A stretch of DNA of 64,000 bases from Antedon mediterranea (Eukaryota; Echinodermata; Crinoidea; Comatulida; Antedonidae), in contig NC_092670.1 in assembly GCF_964355755.1 (NCBI RefSeq), positions 10,725,201 through 10,789,200 on the forward strand, read 5' to 3'. Below the pieces are notes generated by a model, which saw nothing but the letters and a program-made list of their open reading frames with translations, was not told where the DNA came from and did not search any database. Of the stretch, positions 34,701 through 46,379 are shown piece by piece. A program made the translations under genes and the position numbers. The number at the start of each line of letters is the position of its first letter. Positions within the stretch are counted from its first letter, which is position 1.

Positions 34701-37700
34701 AATTTTACAATAGCGTTTTCAGGAGTCTGTTCTCACATAATTGCATTGTCATAAGATGTTTAAATCACTTAAAACCATTTATTCACCTTTGTTTTATTGT
34801 TACCCCCCAATTCTTAACTTGTTTCTTTATATTTACGTTCTTGTACTTTTCTGTTTTTACGTAACATTACCAGGCATCTTTTATTACATACTATTGAATA
34901 AACTGATCACTACTTCCCAAAGCAGACCTAGTATTGATTTATGTAAGCTCCCTACGTATTTACCTGCTAATAAACCCCCTAATGTAAAAGAATGGGAAAT
35001 GTACAATCAATTAAGAAAAGTTAAAGTAAAAAAGTCCCCGGGCCCTGATAATGTGCCTAACAGATTAATAAGAGATTTTGCATGCGAACTAAGCATCCCT
35101 ATGACTAATATCTTAAATGCCTCCCTCAGTGAGGGTCATGTCCCAACTATGTGGAAGGATGCTATTGTTACTCCGGTTCCCAAAGAAAATGGTTGTACTA
35201 GGGTTGACAAATTTCGACCAATCTCACTTACATGTATCCTAGCTAAGGTAGCTGAGGGCTTCATTAAAAAATGGCTCTTAACAGATATCGAGAAAAATCT
35301 TGATAACAACCAATATGGTTGCCGTAAACACTTTTCTACAACCCATAATTTGGTTGATCTACTAAATGTGTTCTATGAAGGTAGTAACATTCCCAAATCT
35401 GTTGGTCAGTTAGTTTTAACTGACTTTAGTAAAGCATTCGATTGTGTTGACCACACAATAGCAGTTTCTAAATTAGTAACACTTGGTTGTAGACAACAAG
35501 TACGCTATAAATCCACCTTATCAATGAGTGTTAATCTAACATGTGGCGTCCCTCAAGGTACGCTCCTTGGGCCTATGATCTTTCTTGCTCTAATTAATGA
35601 TGCCATGCAAGACTCGCCATGTAAAACTTTGAAATATGTAGATGATTTGTGCATAGGACAGATAGTAAAAAAGGATGTAATTTCCTCAATTCAGAATGAT
35701 GTTGCTTTACTGAATGTATGGTCTAATGAAAACAAACTAAAACTTAACCCAACTAAATGTAAAACTATGTATTTTAACTTTCAAAGAAATCAATATGAAC
35801 ATGAACCCCTTTTCATTGGTAATGCTACAATTGAAATCGTTAATGAAACTAAGTTACTAGGTTTATGGATACAAGCTAACCTCAATTGGGACCGTAACGT
35901 TAAAGAAATTGTATCCAAAGCCAGCAGACGTCTGCATATATTATGTAGATTAAGAAAGTTCAATCTTCCGAAATTTGATCTTGTAGATGTATTTAAGAGT
36001 TACATAAGACCAAGTGTTGAATATGCTGTCCCAGTATGGCATTCTAGTCTCACTAAGAAACAAAGTGATATGATAGAATCTGTCCAAAAAAGGGCTTGCA
36101 GAATAATATTGTGTAATGACTACATATGTTATGACCAAGCACTCAATGATCTTTCTTTAGACACTTTATCTGATAGAAGGCGTAACCTATGCTATAAGTT
36201 TGCTCTGAATTGTTCAAAAAGTATTCATTTTGGAAAATGGTTTCCAGTGAAGAATGTAAGTAACATGAAACTACAGTAAGACGTGTAAAGTATCAACAAC
36301 CCAAATGCAGAGTTGAAAGATATAGAAAAAGTGCAATACCATACCTTATCTCGCTTCTAAATGAATAATCAGTATATATCACCCAGTACAGCTTTGCGAT
36401 TCTTATTGATGCTTTTAGGTGTTTTTTTCTTTTCTATTTTAATATTTTAAGCTAAACTTTTTGAATGTTCCTGTATTGTATTTCTTGTGTAAATTGCCTC
36501 CTTTTTTATATTTTTTTATCATTGGTTTTGTACTTTTATACAAATTTTAATATTGAACAAATGTAAATGTCTTTGTAATTCAGCTAAGGCTGCGATAATG
36601 ATATTGAAATAAATGAAATGAAAAAAAAAAAAAATTATGTACCGAATTTAGCAAGCTTGTTTGGATATTAATCATACACATACTGTTGCCTCGACTGCCT
36701 CATAAATGCCTACTACATTAATCATACATATACTGCTGCCTCGACTGCCTCATAAATGCCTACTACATTAATCATACACATACTGTTGCATTGACTGCCT
36801 CATAAATGCCTACATTAATCATACACATACTGTTGTATTGACTGCCTCATAAATGCCTACTACATTAATCATACACATACTGTTGCATTGACTGCCTCAT
36901 AAATGCCTACTACATTAATCATACACATACTGTTGCATTGACTGCCTCATAAATGCCTACTACATTAATCATACACATACTGTTGCATTAACTGCCTCAT
37001 AAATGCCTACTACATTAATCATACACATACTGTTGCATTAACTGCCTCATAAATGCCTACTACATTAATCATACACATACTGTTACATTAACTGCCCCAT
37101 AAATGCCTACTACAACATTAATCATAAACATACTGTTGCATTGACTGCCTCATAAATGTCTACTACATTAAAACAAACTAAAATCAGTAAATGTAGTTAC
37201 TGCAGTAAATGCAGTATAATAATTTTAAAATTATACCTATTGAATGTCCTTTGACCTTGTGAGTTGTTGCATTACAGAATAGAAGTTGTTGTTGTACTGT
37301 GAGTGCATTTGAACATGTTAGATTTGTTTCAGGCCCGTAAGAACCAATTTTGAAGTGGGAGGTCATCCAAAAATTTACGTTATAGAGTGTTTAGAGAGTA
37401 CTTTGCATTCACCTTTGGGCTTTACATTATGTGAGACGTGGATAATAAAAAAATATCAAATGATTAGTATTTGTTGTTTAAACTTTTAAATATTGTGGTC
37501 TAATTATGACATGACTGGTGAAAACATGGGGCTATTTCACAGAGGCGTAGAATTATTTTGCATGAGATTCACGTCAATATCATTATTAGAATTGTTTTGT
37601 TCTACTTTTCAGATGTTTTTAGAGGCTTTTCTTTAAACATTTGTCCAATTTCTTTAAGCTTTAGTATGTTGCATATACCGTTATTTTTAGTCCTACTGTA

Positions 37701-40700
37701 TGGGCCTTGGCTATGATACCGGATTTTATAATATAATGGCTTGTCAAGAAAAGCGGTAATCTATTTGGCCTTTGTAATACAAAAAATAGCTATATATTAA
37801 GCTAAATTAGGCCTAAGACTAAAATATCAACAAACGAAAAGTTATTCACGAAAAATGTTGTACCTGAAAACGTTATTTGCAGTATTAATTTGAAATCAGT
37901 TTCTTTTATTTCTAACCTAAATAATTTCCAAATATTTTGGTCAAATTCAATTTCCGTTCTTTTATTTGATATTTTTTACATGATTTGCAAATAGAAATAA
38001 AATTTATTGCAAAATTAAAAATACAGAGATATGTGGTCAAGGACCACTTCATTAAATTTTGGAGGCAATCCGGACCACGCTCTTAATTCTGGACCACTTT
38101 TTAGTATTATTTTCAAATCTTCAGATGTTAAAAGATAAGACAGAATTTTCAAAAGCCGGCAAGCAGTCTAAAAGTAACAAGTAAACTGGAATTGGATTGT
38201 CCAAAAACCTCATTTTTGTACAAGAGGCAAGAGTTATAATTTGTGATTTGTAATTTTAAAACATAATTTTATTTAATGTACAGTTTTTTTGATACGAGTA
38301 GTTTTAAAAAACCTATTTTTTTACAAATGTATTGAATGCACTAACCTGCAGTTCCTGTGTATCCACTGATTGTCAACTTATAGTTAGAGTCCTCAGGACC
38401 AATGCCAAAGTGAGAATATCTTGCAAACTTCATTTTGTCTAAGTGGTCCCTCATCTCTACTAAGAGCTCAAAACCTCCGTCAGATGTTATACGATTGATT
38501 TGTTCGTTACCAAGCCAGAACTCTGTGTTCACATTTCCAAAACCCTCTTTGTATTCTAACCAATTACGGTAGAAATCAACTGATCCATCTTGTCTTCTCT
38601 GTATAACCTGATAATGAAATGATCTATACTCTAAAGACTTACTAAAACATTGATGGCAAGCCCATCAACTGGAGTAAATGGAAATAAATGAATTAAGAAC
38701 CTGACCACTAATATTACGATGAAGGTACCATGTGTAAACTTGTGTATTTAACATTAATATAATGAACGCCGAACACTTGGACAGTAATCCGTGGATTAGC
38801 TTACCACTTGCGTGAACCACGCCAGTCTTGTGCCGTACATGTGAACGTACCCTTAGCAGGGAGTTGTACTCCCTGCCCTTAGTAAGCTCTGCCAAGGCTT
38901 TTGGAATTGCACTTGCTGATATCTTTGAATAGGTTGGCCTATACTTACCGTCCAACCTCCATCTTTTCTCATGTCACAGTATACAATTAACCGTGGACCT
39001 CCATCAATTTGCCGTATCACATATTCACCACTCACAGCATAAGGATAATGTTGTAAAATGTCACCACAGTCCCTCATAAAACACTCTAAAATTGCACAGT
39101 TGGCATTGGCATTACACGATCACATTTTGTTTTGAATACGCAATATTTCAACATAAATTGTGAAGGTTTTATTCAGTGATGTAGCCACAAGAAATAAAGT
39201 GGTGCGGTTGTTGCAAGAAAAAGGAACACTCCCATGTGCAGCCCATGGTTGTCAAAGGCCTGTGGTGAAAAAGTGGTCAGTTTGAAACCGTACCTACCTG
39301 CCCTGTTATTTCAAAGTATTTTTTAACAAAAAGGTTGTTAATAATGTTAGCATAAAATTCATTTTTTTAAAAGAGGATTTAATTTAAGTTTTTTCAACTT
39401 GTTTGCATTGTCGTGAGATGTTTTCCAAGTGATTGTACTAACGTTCTTGTGACCAATGAATCATTCATTCATAGAAAGTACTGATGTAGAAGTCGGCGAC
39501 TCTACAATGGACCAGAGACCTGAGTTGTATATTTTTTTTGTCTCCATTTTTCGTTTAAATACTTTACTTACTTGGAGGAATTGGTAGACACACGTCATCC
39601 TGACATGAGTGAAAGGTAGCCAGTACAGCTAACATACAGCAGATCATGAATGCTTTAGAATACGTTTTACGCCGTGGTTAGGATTCCGGTACCGGAACTC
39701 AACTTCCCACCGTTATGGAATCCGACACGCTATTGCGCATGCCCAGAGCGAAGTAATTATAGCTTGCACTAGTGCCACAGACCGCGCACCACATTACCCG
39801 AGAGTCGGAGTGTTAACTAGGGATGTACTGTGTAGCCAAAGATAGTGTCACTATCTTTGTTGTGGCCTAGTTAGTCGTCGCGCAGGGGAGAGAGCGATGG
39901 ATGAAACTTGGCCTAGGCCATACATGAATTAATAATTACGCCACGCGTTAAAATAATTATTATGATATGCGTATTTCAAGAAATGTACGAAAATGAATAG
40001 CGTAGCGTTGCGAAACCGACTTCTTCCGAACAGTTTTTTTTTCACATCCGCCCGGCGGCTGCTGTCAACAAATCAACTTGTATACGATTGCATGATGTTA
40101 TGTACAGTATATAAGTGCGTTATATAAAATCTTTTATTTTGTACTTGAAAAATCATAAAAATTTAAACTAGTCATGTAATTATAATTCATAATTATATAA
40201 AGTTTATATATGAATTAAGCAACGACTTTTTTAATTACGAAATAAATAGGCCCAATGGTCACATCTAGCTGGTAGGCCTACTAGTATTAGTAGGCATGTA
40301 GGCCGGCTAGTTCGCCGTGGCGCAGCTATTAAAATGATCGATCGCTGTAAAGCTTGGTTCCCACTAGAACGTAACGCAAGTGTTTTAACCAATGACAAGC
40401 GAAGTTATAGACAGTTAGCAATCACAAGCGAATAAGCCATCGCTTGTGATTGGTCAATTCACTTGCGTTACGTCCTTGTGTCGATAGTGGGAACCACGCT
40501 TTAGTCTGTAGACAAAAATAGAGTCGCTGATTACCTCGCTCTGGGCATGCGCAATAGCGTGTCGGATTCCCTAACGCTGGGCAGTTGAGTTCCGGTGCCG
40601 GAATCCTAACCACGGCGTACATTTTATGTTACATTTCTTGAAAGCTCACTAAATACAATTGACAGGTTATTTTCATTTAACTAGATTAGAAAAGTATGCA

Positions 40701-43700
40701 GTCAAACGACAAGTATTATGTTGTATTTTCACCTGATCTACCTTGCAGTGTATTAGAAATCGCCAAGTTTCTAGCCATAGGCAAGTTACTATCACATGTC
40801 TAATAGAGTCACTTGCTAATGAAGTTACTTGTCTATAGAGTGGCTGGCCAAGGAGTCGCCAACCTAGCCCACGGAGTGACTAGCCTATACAGCCACTAGC
40901 CTGGAGTCACTGGTATAATAATAGATACCTACACTCATATTGTGTAAATAATTGATTGATTGAAAGCACAAGCTTAGAGAAATTGTGAAATTTTAGGGGC
41001 TCTTCAATCTCAAACATAAACTGTAAAATTAATTAAAATTTGAAGACATCATCAACTTCCCTATCAATTTAAATTGAAAGAATGTAATTCTTACAACTAT
41101 AATTCAATGTCTTTTACACCTCAACTGAATGATGAAGCGATTGTCTCAGATCTCACAGTGCAATATTGGAACACCTCTCTTATTTAGAGATTGATTGGAG
41201 AACAACCCACATGTTTTCAAACCACACCCTTTCAACTAAAAGGTTTATAATAGGATTTCTCATGTAATCTCAATGTTACAAATTACATTATACTGAACAA
41301 TATTTGAATATTGTATATATTTGGATATTTGTTGATAATTTTTTCAGCTAATTGATTCGTGAATGATCTGAAAAACTTTGTAATTTGCTATTTGTAAACA
41401 CTCAAGATAGAATTTGCTTTGTTGGGTCTTTTTAATTTGTTTAGCTAATTTGTTCGTGAATGAGATTTAAAAACACTTTTGCTTTATCAAGCTTCATTTT
41501 AATTAATGTGAATGAATTCCTAGTTATCTATCTCTTTCTCCTAGTGTCTCTGTTCCTATTTGTCCATATGGCCCAGTGTTATGAATATCAACATTAATTA
41601 ACACAGAAACACTCTCATGCATTTACTTCGTTATATTTATTAGCTTATGTACAAAATGTTTTGTGTAGCTTTGTACGCCAGTCTGTGTTTCTGATCACAT
41701 AGTAGCCTACATTTGTAATTAAGTGAGAGAAGATGTGCCTAACTCTTGTATTTATTTATTTTTACTTTAGTTATGCTGTTAAGTGTTGTTTTGTCTCATA
41801 TTTGATCAATTGATAATTTTCAAAATAAAATCCATTTTACATACTTGTTTATTTGCCATAATAAATACTATTTTTAAAGTTCATTAATTTTTACAATTAT
41901 GAAAGTATTAACATTTCAATTGATACTTTGGAAAAAAAAGTGACCAATAAAGAAATTAAATCTAATAATAGCAATAGCATATTTCTAGGTAACTTTGATT
42001 GTTATATTCTATAGGCATTCTCACCTTTAAATGGCTGACCAGTAAAAATATTAAAAATAGAAGTTTAATTTTATATTGTTCTTTGTTGTTGTTCTTTTAG
42101 GCTTGAAGCTTCTTGGATAAGGACTATAAACCATAGGTCCAGTGTACACAACTTGCTCGTGTGCACTTTAAAGAACCTAGTACATCTTTCGAGACGAGTA
42201 GGGGGTTACCCCGGTGTATTAGTACATCACAGCCACTGATTACCAACTGGGCCCTCTGGGAGACCAGTCTTTGACTGAAGAGGTTAGCCAGTATAAATAT
42301 ATATTTCAATCAAGCCTACATATCACATGTTAAATGTTTAAAAAATAAGCATTATTATACTGTAATTGTGGGTGTCTTCCATTGTGTCCTAACCAGCTGG
42401 TTTATACTGAGATATTTCAAAGTAAGTTATAATAAGTTCTAAACTTACTTATATAATAATTTTAGTAGTATTTTTTTTTTTTCAAAAGTCAATTTGTGCT
42501 GTATTTTGACAATTGTACGGCCATGGAAAACCCTTTTTGTGAAGTAACTTATGTCATTTGAAGTGTACAGAGGTCATAATTGATTTGTCTCTAGTTTTTT
42601 TCCAAGCATAGTTTATTCCATTTCCTTGTGACAATGTGGCAGCACTAAAAAAATAATTCAATATTCCAATATTCTCTTTTATTATATTATATGGTGATGA
42701 TATTGTTCAACAAAGTGCTTATTTTGTATCCCATTCCATTCCATCATTGTATTGTATTTGTATATGTTTTGTTTTATTTTGGAATAAAAATGTTTATGAT
42801 TGATTGATTGAAAATAAATGATTATTGTCCCATACCGAATTACCTCTTTCAATCTCTTTTAGAAGACTGTTTATACAATACAGAACAACAGTTATTTAAA
42901 CAGCTACAACGATTCTGCAGAACACCAAATATTGTACGTAACTATGACAGAAGTACACTGAATGAAATCACTGCAAAATGTAGCTGAACATCTCTCAAGC
43001 AACAATATCTATCAGTGCTTTCAAGTCAAGAATCATAATGGTGTATCACAATTTTCAAGATACGTAATTGGCTTGAATGGTAAATGAACTTATAATATTT
43101 ATAATAAGAATTTAGTTGAAATGCGCTGATACTGCGATATGAATGTTTATATTAACATTTTGATTACTTGAATACTGCCATATAGCCAATGACTGCTCTA
43201 CTAGGCAAAAAAACATGTTAAATGGCTTTAAAATAGCTCGCATTTTAATTTCTAAATGCTCCAGCATGTCAGTTGTGGAAAAATATCCAGTCATCAAAGT
43301 GTTGGTAAATGGCTCTTTGGAGAAATTAACAATAAACAAAATGGTTGGCGAAAGATCCAACTTCAAGAATAGATCTCTGAAAGGTCATATATTTCATTGG
43401 GATCATCCATAATCAAATGAGGATTACTATCAAGTATAGATAGAAGGCAATGTTGTTGTATCAATGCCAATCTTTTTTTATTTATTTTACAGTGTGTTGT
43501 AATGTGTTTTGAATAGTTTGATTATTTCATTAGGTTTTTGAATCCTTAATTGAGAAAATATGGGTCGCGATTTATTATCAATTATACACTGATCTAAGAT
43601 GTGAATGTTCTCAGTTTTGTAGAATCTACAAAACTGATACTTTAAATCTACAGATTTTCTCTGTGTTGAAGCGAGTAGCGCACCGACACAATTGGGAATC

Positions 43701-46229
43701 AACGACGGGGCAATGGCCGCTTTTGACACATCGTTAATATATACAAGTGAGGAATCCTATGACATGGATTTACCTACCAACTGGTTCTACGGATTCTGTA
43801 GTTTGCAAAAGAGTATGTAACTTAACTGAAAAACAGTGAACTTTGATGTACCGGCAGTGGGAACTTTACAATGAACATTGAGTAGAAGAAAGTCCAGCCC
43901 AAATGATGTTATACTCATAGTATTATTCAGGTCCTAGCCAGGGGAAAATTTATGGTTCGGGAGAACCCCTTGACGTTAGCATTGAACGCAATTTAAGCTA
44001 TCCTTAGTCGCTTGTGTTTACCTGTGAAAAAAGTATGCTACAATCAAAATGTTATTTGCAAGTGTGCTATTATTATCATTTTCGGCCAACTAGTGGTGCC
44101 ATTTATCATGATTTTACGTGCAAGATTACCATTTCCGGTCATCTAGGATTGTCATTAAACAAAATTCGCTTTGCTACAGGCCCCACTACATGAAAAATGA
44201 AAGTTTTTCTTAAATTTACTTTCACCTTGACCTTGAAAAATACATCAACATTCATCTTGTGTTGCTTATGTCAGTAATTTCTTTGATCAAAATCAATATA
44301 TTAAGATATATAATATGTAGCCCTACATTCATTGTAAGTTTTTATTTCATTTTTAATCATTTCAAAACAAGATTCAACACATCATTTAACAACTGCAGTG
44401 AATATATATTATTTAAAATACTCCTAAAATTTGATTAAACTACTAATTATCATTAATGAAAATATAAGAAATACTGATTTATGATTAGATATCAATTTGA
44501 TTTTATTGATAATTAAAAGCAATGAATAATAGTAATGTTATTTTTGAATAAATTGAAATAATAATAAAATCGATAATTTTATAAAATAAATTTAAACAAA
44601 TCACATTTTTGGAAATATTATTTGACTATTAATTTTATAACATTTTGAATAAATAACTAGCTTTTATTATAATAAATTAATAATTTAATGATAAAGCAAA
44701 ATGATATTTAAAAGAAACAAAGAGGAATCTTTGTTATTCCTATTACTATTATTATTCATAAGTCAAATTATTCAATAATTACAGATTCTAATTTCTTTTA
44801 TGCTGCTCTCTTAACTATCATAACTGTTGTTTTATTTTTAATATTTTGATAGCAAGTCCGGCCTAGGCAGGCAGGAATTCAACGTGAATATGGAACCAAT
44901 AGATAGATAGAAAGTTTCAATTTTTTCTCAAGTTCTTTAGTGCAGATCAATTGTCAAAAAAAAAGTGAAAATTATTATGTGCAAAAGGAAATGTCTCTAA
45001 AAAAATGTTCAGCTCTAATAAGCAAATAAGTTTAGCGGTAGGATTGCAACAATTAGGCCTATTCACAGAGTGAAGCATTACATTTGTTGATACAAACAAT
45101 TTCCTAGGCAGAATTAATAGCAACAAAATATACCCATCAATGATGATGTGAATATCCATATAAAAAATACTGTTTTTATTTAATAAAGGAGTTTGCAAAG
45201 TTGTATACTTACGCTTTTTGACCAGGACCTAAAGGAAAATGAAATAAAGTATAGTAGTAGTTCAACATTTATTTATTTCTATCAATGGTACAATGATAAG
45301 AAATCATATAAAAACATTGTAATATTAAACAATAGGCCTACAACAATATCATATCTTGCAAGAAGAAATTACTTGAAGGAAATGTAATGAAATTGTTAGC
45401 CCCATCAGTTTGAAGTCACGCCCACTATGTAGTTGCATATCAACGCAAGATTAGACGTAATTATGGTCCTTGTATGTAAAAATGTAAAACTTTTACCAAT
45501 ACATTATTCATTTTATTGCCAATATATTCAGTTTTTCTGTGATTCTTAATACATTATTTTTATTTACTAAATTATTTACTAAATAAAGTTAGCTGTTTCA
45601 GGTCAATCTATAAACATAAAACACGCTATCAATTTAATGTATTGAACCCGAGATAAAATAACAAGCTGAACAAACAATTCTGAAAATTTGTAAACTTTAA
45701 ACTCAATTTTATAATTACATTAGATAGCACAATCAAACTAAATCGTACCAATTAGTCAATTAAAAAAAATTGGATCTAAATTTGACTGGTAACAGATTTA
45801 CAAACTTTTGAAGGCCTAATAGAAACACCTGTACATGCATCTATTGAACTAATTTTTGTTTTTGTTGAAACATATTAAAACACATTAAAGTTGTTCATTT
45901 CATGAGTACTCAATTAATCAGTTGATGCTCAGAACATCACTCACCTGATTAATGTGATTCAAATGAGACGCTTGAATGTTGTTGTTTTCAACTGATGTTT
46001 CTTCCAGTATTTTTTTACTGATTTGACAAACACGATATTTCTGGTTATAGTTGACCGACAAGCAATATAATTTCTCGGAACATTCCAGCAAACAATTTAC
46101 ACGGCTTATATTCTTCAACTCGTAACTCCAACCATCAAGAGCCTGGCCTCGTATAACTGTATAAAATGAATTGGTCGAAAGAACACTGACGACAAAGGGC
46201 AGAAGAAAGACAATCAAAATAGTATGCAT
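31502..46229 (-). CDS. PAN-FReD gene 2: intact secreted PAN + fibrinogen-related protein
   Basis: Five exons on the minus strand: 46229-45945 (285 nt), 45228-45213 (16 nt), 39085-38949 (137 nt), 38607-38346 (262 nt), 31752-31502 (251 nt). They total 951 nt, 316 aa, with GT-AG borders and consistent phases throughout. Residues 1-18 are a signal peptide (MHTILIVFLLPFVVSVLS). About 28-80 is a PAN/apple domain (NCLLECSEKLYCLSVNYN, VCQIS). About 100-316 is a fibrinogen C-terminal domain of normal length (CGDILQ, VYCDM, GSVDFYRNW, TEFWLGNE, then FTTYDRDND, CAELYKGAWWHNAC, SNLNGLYLTPG). The DRDND calcium-site signature is complete. FReDs commonly bind carbohydrate or acetyl groups and PAN domains bind protein or sugar, so an extracellular recognition role is inferred; the ligand is unknown. 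The 6.6-kb last intron holds LINE remains and two minisatellites, and the 6.1-kb second intron holds several MITEs. Confidence 0.88.
32443..32592. repeat. 50-bp minisatellite, 3 units
   Basis: Three exact-length units starting ATTAATCATACACATACTGT and ending CTCATAAATGCCTACTAC. The same unit forms the ten-copy array at 36667-37168. Flanks on both sides also match (32421-33180 with 36650-37790). Confidence 0.95.
33119..34170 (+). pseudogene. Degraded LINE reverse transcriptase fragment
   Basis: GLMVLDIQKAFDTVNHQILL (motif A) at 33255-33315 and SSGVPQGSILGPLFYVIC (motif B) at 33400-33455 are in different frames. The YADD region is lost. 33619-33903 continues with MISYLGCLLDEDLSGESM, SALITCHFDYACCSWFP and NSQNKVARSIK, and a C-terminal piece (PYLTEKFKRVSSNHLY) follows near 34030-34080. 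Frameshifts and stops are throughout. Lies in the last intron of gene 2, same strand sense as the other LINE pieces here. Confidence 0.85.
34190..34542 (+). pseudogene. LINE ORF1-like nucleic-acid-binding fragment
   Basis: Open stretch reading ERAHRDGKSMNGKPRHIIAR, FLSYASKIEVMKQRS, FYIIDDLTAADLLEKKKWRS, LRFTAGKWRT. The ERAHR...PRxIIxRFLSY pattern is that of L1 ORF1-type (Transposase_22-like) C-terminal halves. The N-terminal coiled-coil part is missing. A 28-bp segment near 34515-34570 (GGTAAACTTTTCGAAATTCC) is duplicated right at its end. Confidence 0.7.
34741..36640 (+). mobile_element. LINE reverse transcriptase, long ORF, 5'-truncated
   Basis: 34741-36279 is open for 512 codons. RT motifs from about residue 95: KKSPGPDNVPNRLIRDFA, FRPISLTCILAKVAEGFI, LTDFSKAFDCVDH (motif A), CGVPQGTLLGPMIFLALIND (motif B), LKYVDDLCIG (catalytic YVDD), LLGLWIQANLNWDRN. 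Compared with relatives, about 12-15 residues are absent between GCRQQ and VRYKSTL, an in-frame deletion before motif B. The first ~65 residues are not homologous RT and the endonuclease is missing. The tail ends in ATGAAATGAAAAAAA at 36614-36636. Probably inactive. Confidence 0.88.
36667..37168. repeat. 50-bp minisatellite, ~10 units
   Basis: Same unit as 32443-32592; one unit is 4 bp short (near 36810) and one 3 bp long (near 37115). Lies just after the LINE tail, with matching flanks to both sides, so the LINE cluster lies between two copies of one locus. Confidence 0.95.
37169..38345. other. Intronic sequence, partly duplicated from 32593-33180
   Basis: 37180-37790 aligns with 32600-33180 (shared TAGTCCTACTGTATGGGCCT and TGTCAAGAAAAGCGG). 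38005-38335 is the inverted partner of 27810-28150. No exon seen. Confidence 0.7.
38346..38607 (-). CDS. Gene 2 exon 4: FReD middle
   Basis: 262 nt. Acceptor TCAG|GTTATACAG, donor GCAG|GTTAGT. Encodes RRQDGSVDFYRNWLEYKEGF, FWLGNEQINRIT, FELLVEMRDH and LTISGYTGTAG. Intact and equal in length to gene 1's 10040-10301. Confidence 0.93.
38949..39085 (-). CDS. Gene 2 exon 3: FReD start
   Basis: 137 nt, entered in phase 1. Encodes CFMRDCGDILQHYPYAVSGE, the GGPRLIVYCDMRKDGGWT core, then the donor ACG|GTAAGT. Retains the GGWT motif, which gene 1 has changed to GNWT. Confidence 0.92.
39669..40620. mobile_element. 952-bp element with ~100-bp terminal inverted repeats
   Basis: ACGCCGTGGTTAGGATTCCG continues through CACGCTATTGCGCATGCCCA on the left, and its reverse complement is on the right with about 8% differences over 100 bp. 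Flanks ACGTTTT / ACATTTTA hint at an imperfect 8-bp duplication, unproven. No ORF of note; non-autonomous. A second MITE (40348-40503) is nested in it. Lies in the second intron of gene 2. Confidence 0.85.
40348..40503. mobile_element. 156-bp foldback MITE
   Basis: TAAAGCTTGGTTCCCACTA ... and the reverse complement TAAAGCGTGGTTCCCACTA at the far end. Inner arms CGTAACGCAAGTG / CACTTGCGTTACG also pair, so nearly the whole element folds. Same termini as 26514-28928. Confidence 0.85.
40640..42110. other. Intronic sequence without recognised feature
   Basis: AT-rich; several TAGCC/AGTCACT-rich stretches at 40820-40915 and short repeats of TTTGTTCGTGAATGA (41350-41465). No exon seen. Confidence 0.4.
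42124..42310. repeat. SINE-like or short retroelement end
   Basis: A GC-balanced block starting ACCATAGGTCCAGTGTACAC, containing TTTCGAGACGAGTAGGGGG and GGGCCCTCTGGGAGACCAGT, then ending in ATAAATATATAT. Much less AT-rich than its surroundings. From memory similar blocks recur in marine invertebrate genomes; no tRNA-type promoter boxes are certain. Confidence 0.45.
42385..43085. repeat. Third copy of a dispersed repeat
   Basis: Shares AACCAGCTGGTTTAT, GATATTTCAAAGTAAGTT, CTCTTTCAATCTCTTTTAG and TTTCAAGTCAAGAATCATAA with 26590-27010 and 28480-28800. Non-coding, class unknown. Confidence 0.65.
43611..43637. repeat. Perfect 12-bp hairpin
   Basis: TCAGTTTTGTAG, loop AAT, CTACAAAACTGA. No following T-run and no coding context; function unknown. 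Confidence 0.7.
44215..44833 (-). pseudogene. Relic of another FReD gene end with its 3' flank
   Basis: 44215-44790 is homologous to the gene 2 3' flank (30650-31260). At 44833-44798 the minus strand reads KTTVMIVKRAA then a stop, matching KKTVMMVKRAP of gene 2. Everything upstream of this in the exon is lost. It lies in intron 2 of gene 2, so a former array member was swallowed by, or fused into, the present gene. Confidence 0.75.
45213..45228 (-). CDS. Gene 2 exon 2: predicted 16-nt microexon
   Basis: CCTTTAG|GTCCTGGTCAAAAAGC|GTAAGT on the minus strand. It adds VLVKK plus one base, turning the phase-0 end of exon 1 into the phase-1 entry needed by the 137-nt FReD exon. The donor and following intron align with the donor of gene 1's exon 1 (15460-15475), where the PAN exon runs straight to this donor without an intron. 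Predicted from splice signals, phase and homology only; no transcript evidence. Confidence 0.75.
45945..46229 (-). CDS. Gene 2 exon 1: signal peptide + PAN/apple domain
   Basis: ATG at 46229, hydrophobic leader, then GQALDGWSYELKN and the PAN Cys pattern. Donor CAG|GTGAGT. Open throughout; the ATG is the first in frame after the conserved upstream block. Confidence 0.92.
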
Positions 46230-46337
46230 TGCGACGTTTTAGAAATGTGTTTCTGTACAGTTTTGGTGTCAATGAATTTCTTAGTTTATACTAATATGAA
46301 CTGTTCCATCATCCAACCACTTCAATAGACAACTCAG

Positions 46338-46379
46338 TGCACCAATCAAAACGGTGATAGTAATATATGATTTACATAA
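46338..46379 (-). promoter_or_regulatory. Conserved upstream block of gene 2 (CCAAT-type)
   Basis: Counterpart of 15932-15973 with two differences in 42 nt, about 110-150 bp upstream of the ATG. Inverted CCAAT box (GATTGG) and ATGTAAAT octamer-like motif on the gene strand. Confidence 0.5.

Noticed and set aside
36667-37168. CRISPR-like regular 50-bp repeats
   Set aside because: Contiguous tandem units with no unique spacers in an animal intron; a minisatellite.
43487-43729. 80-codon minus-strand ORF as a gene
   Set aside because: No recognised domain, no splice context; possibly retroelement debris but motifs are insufficient.
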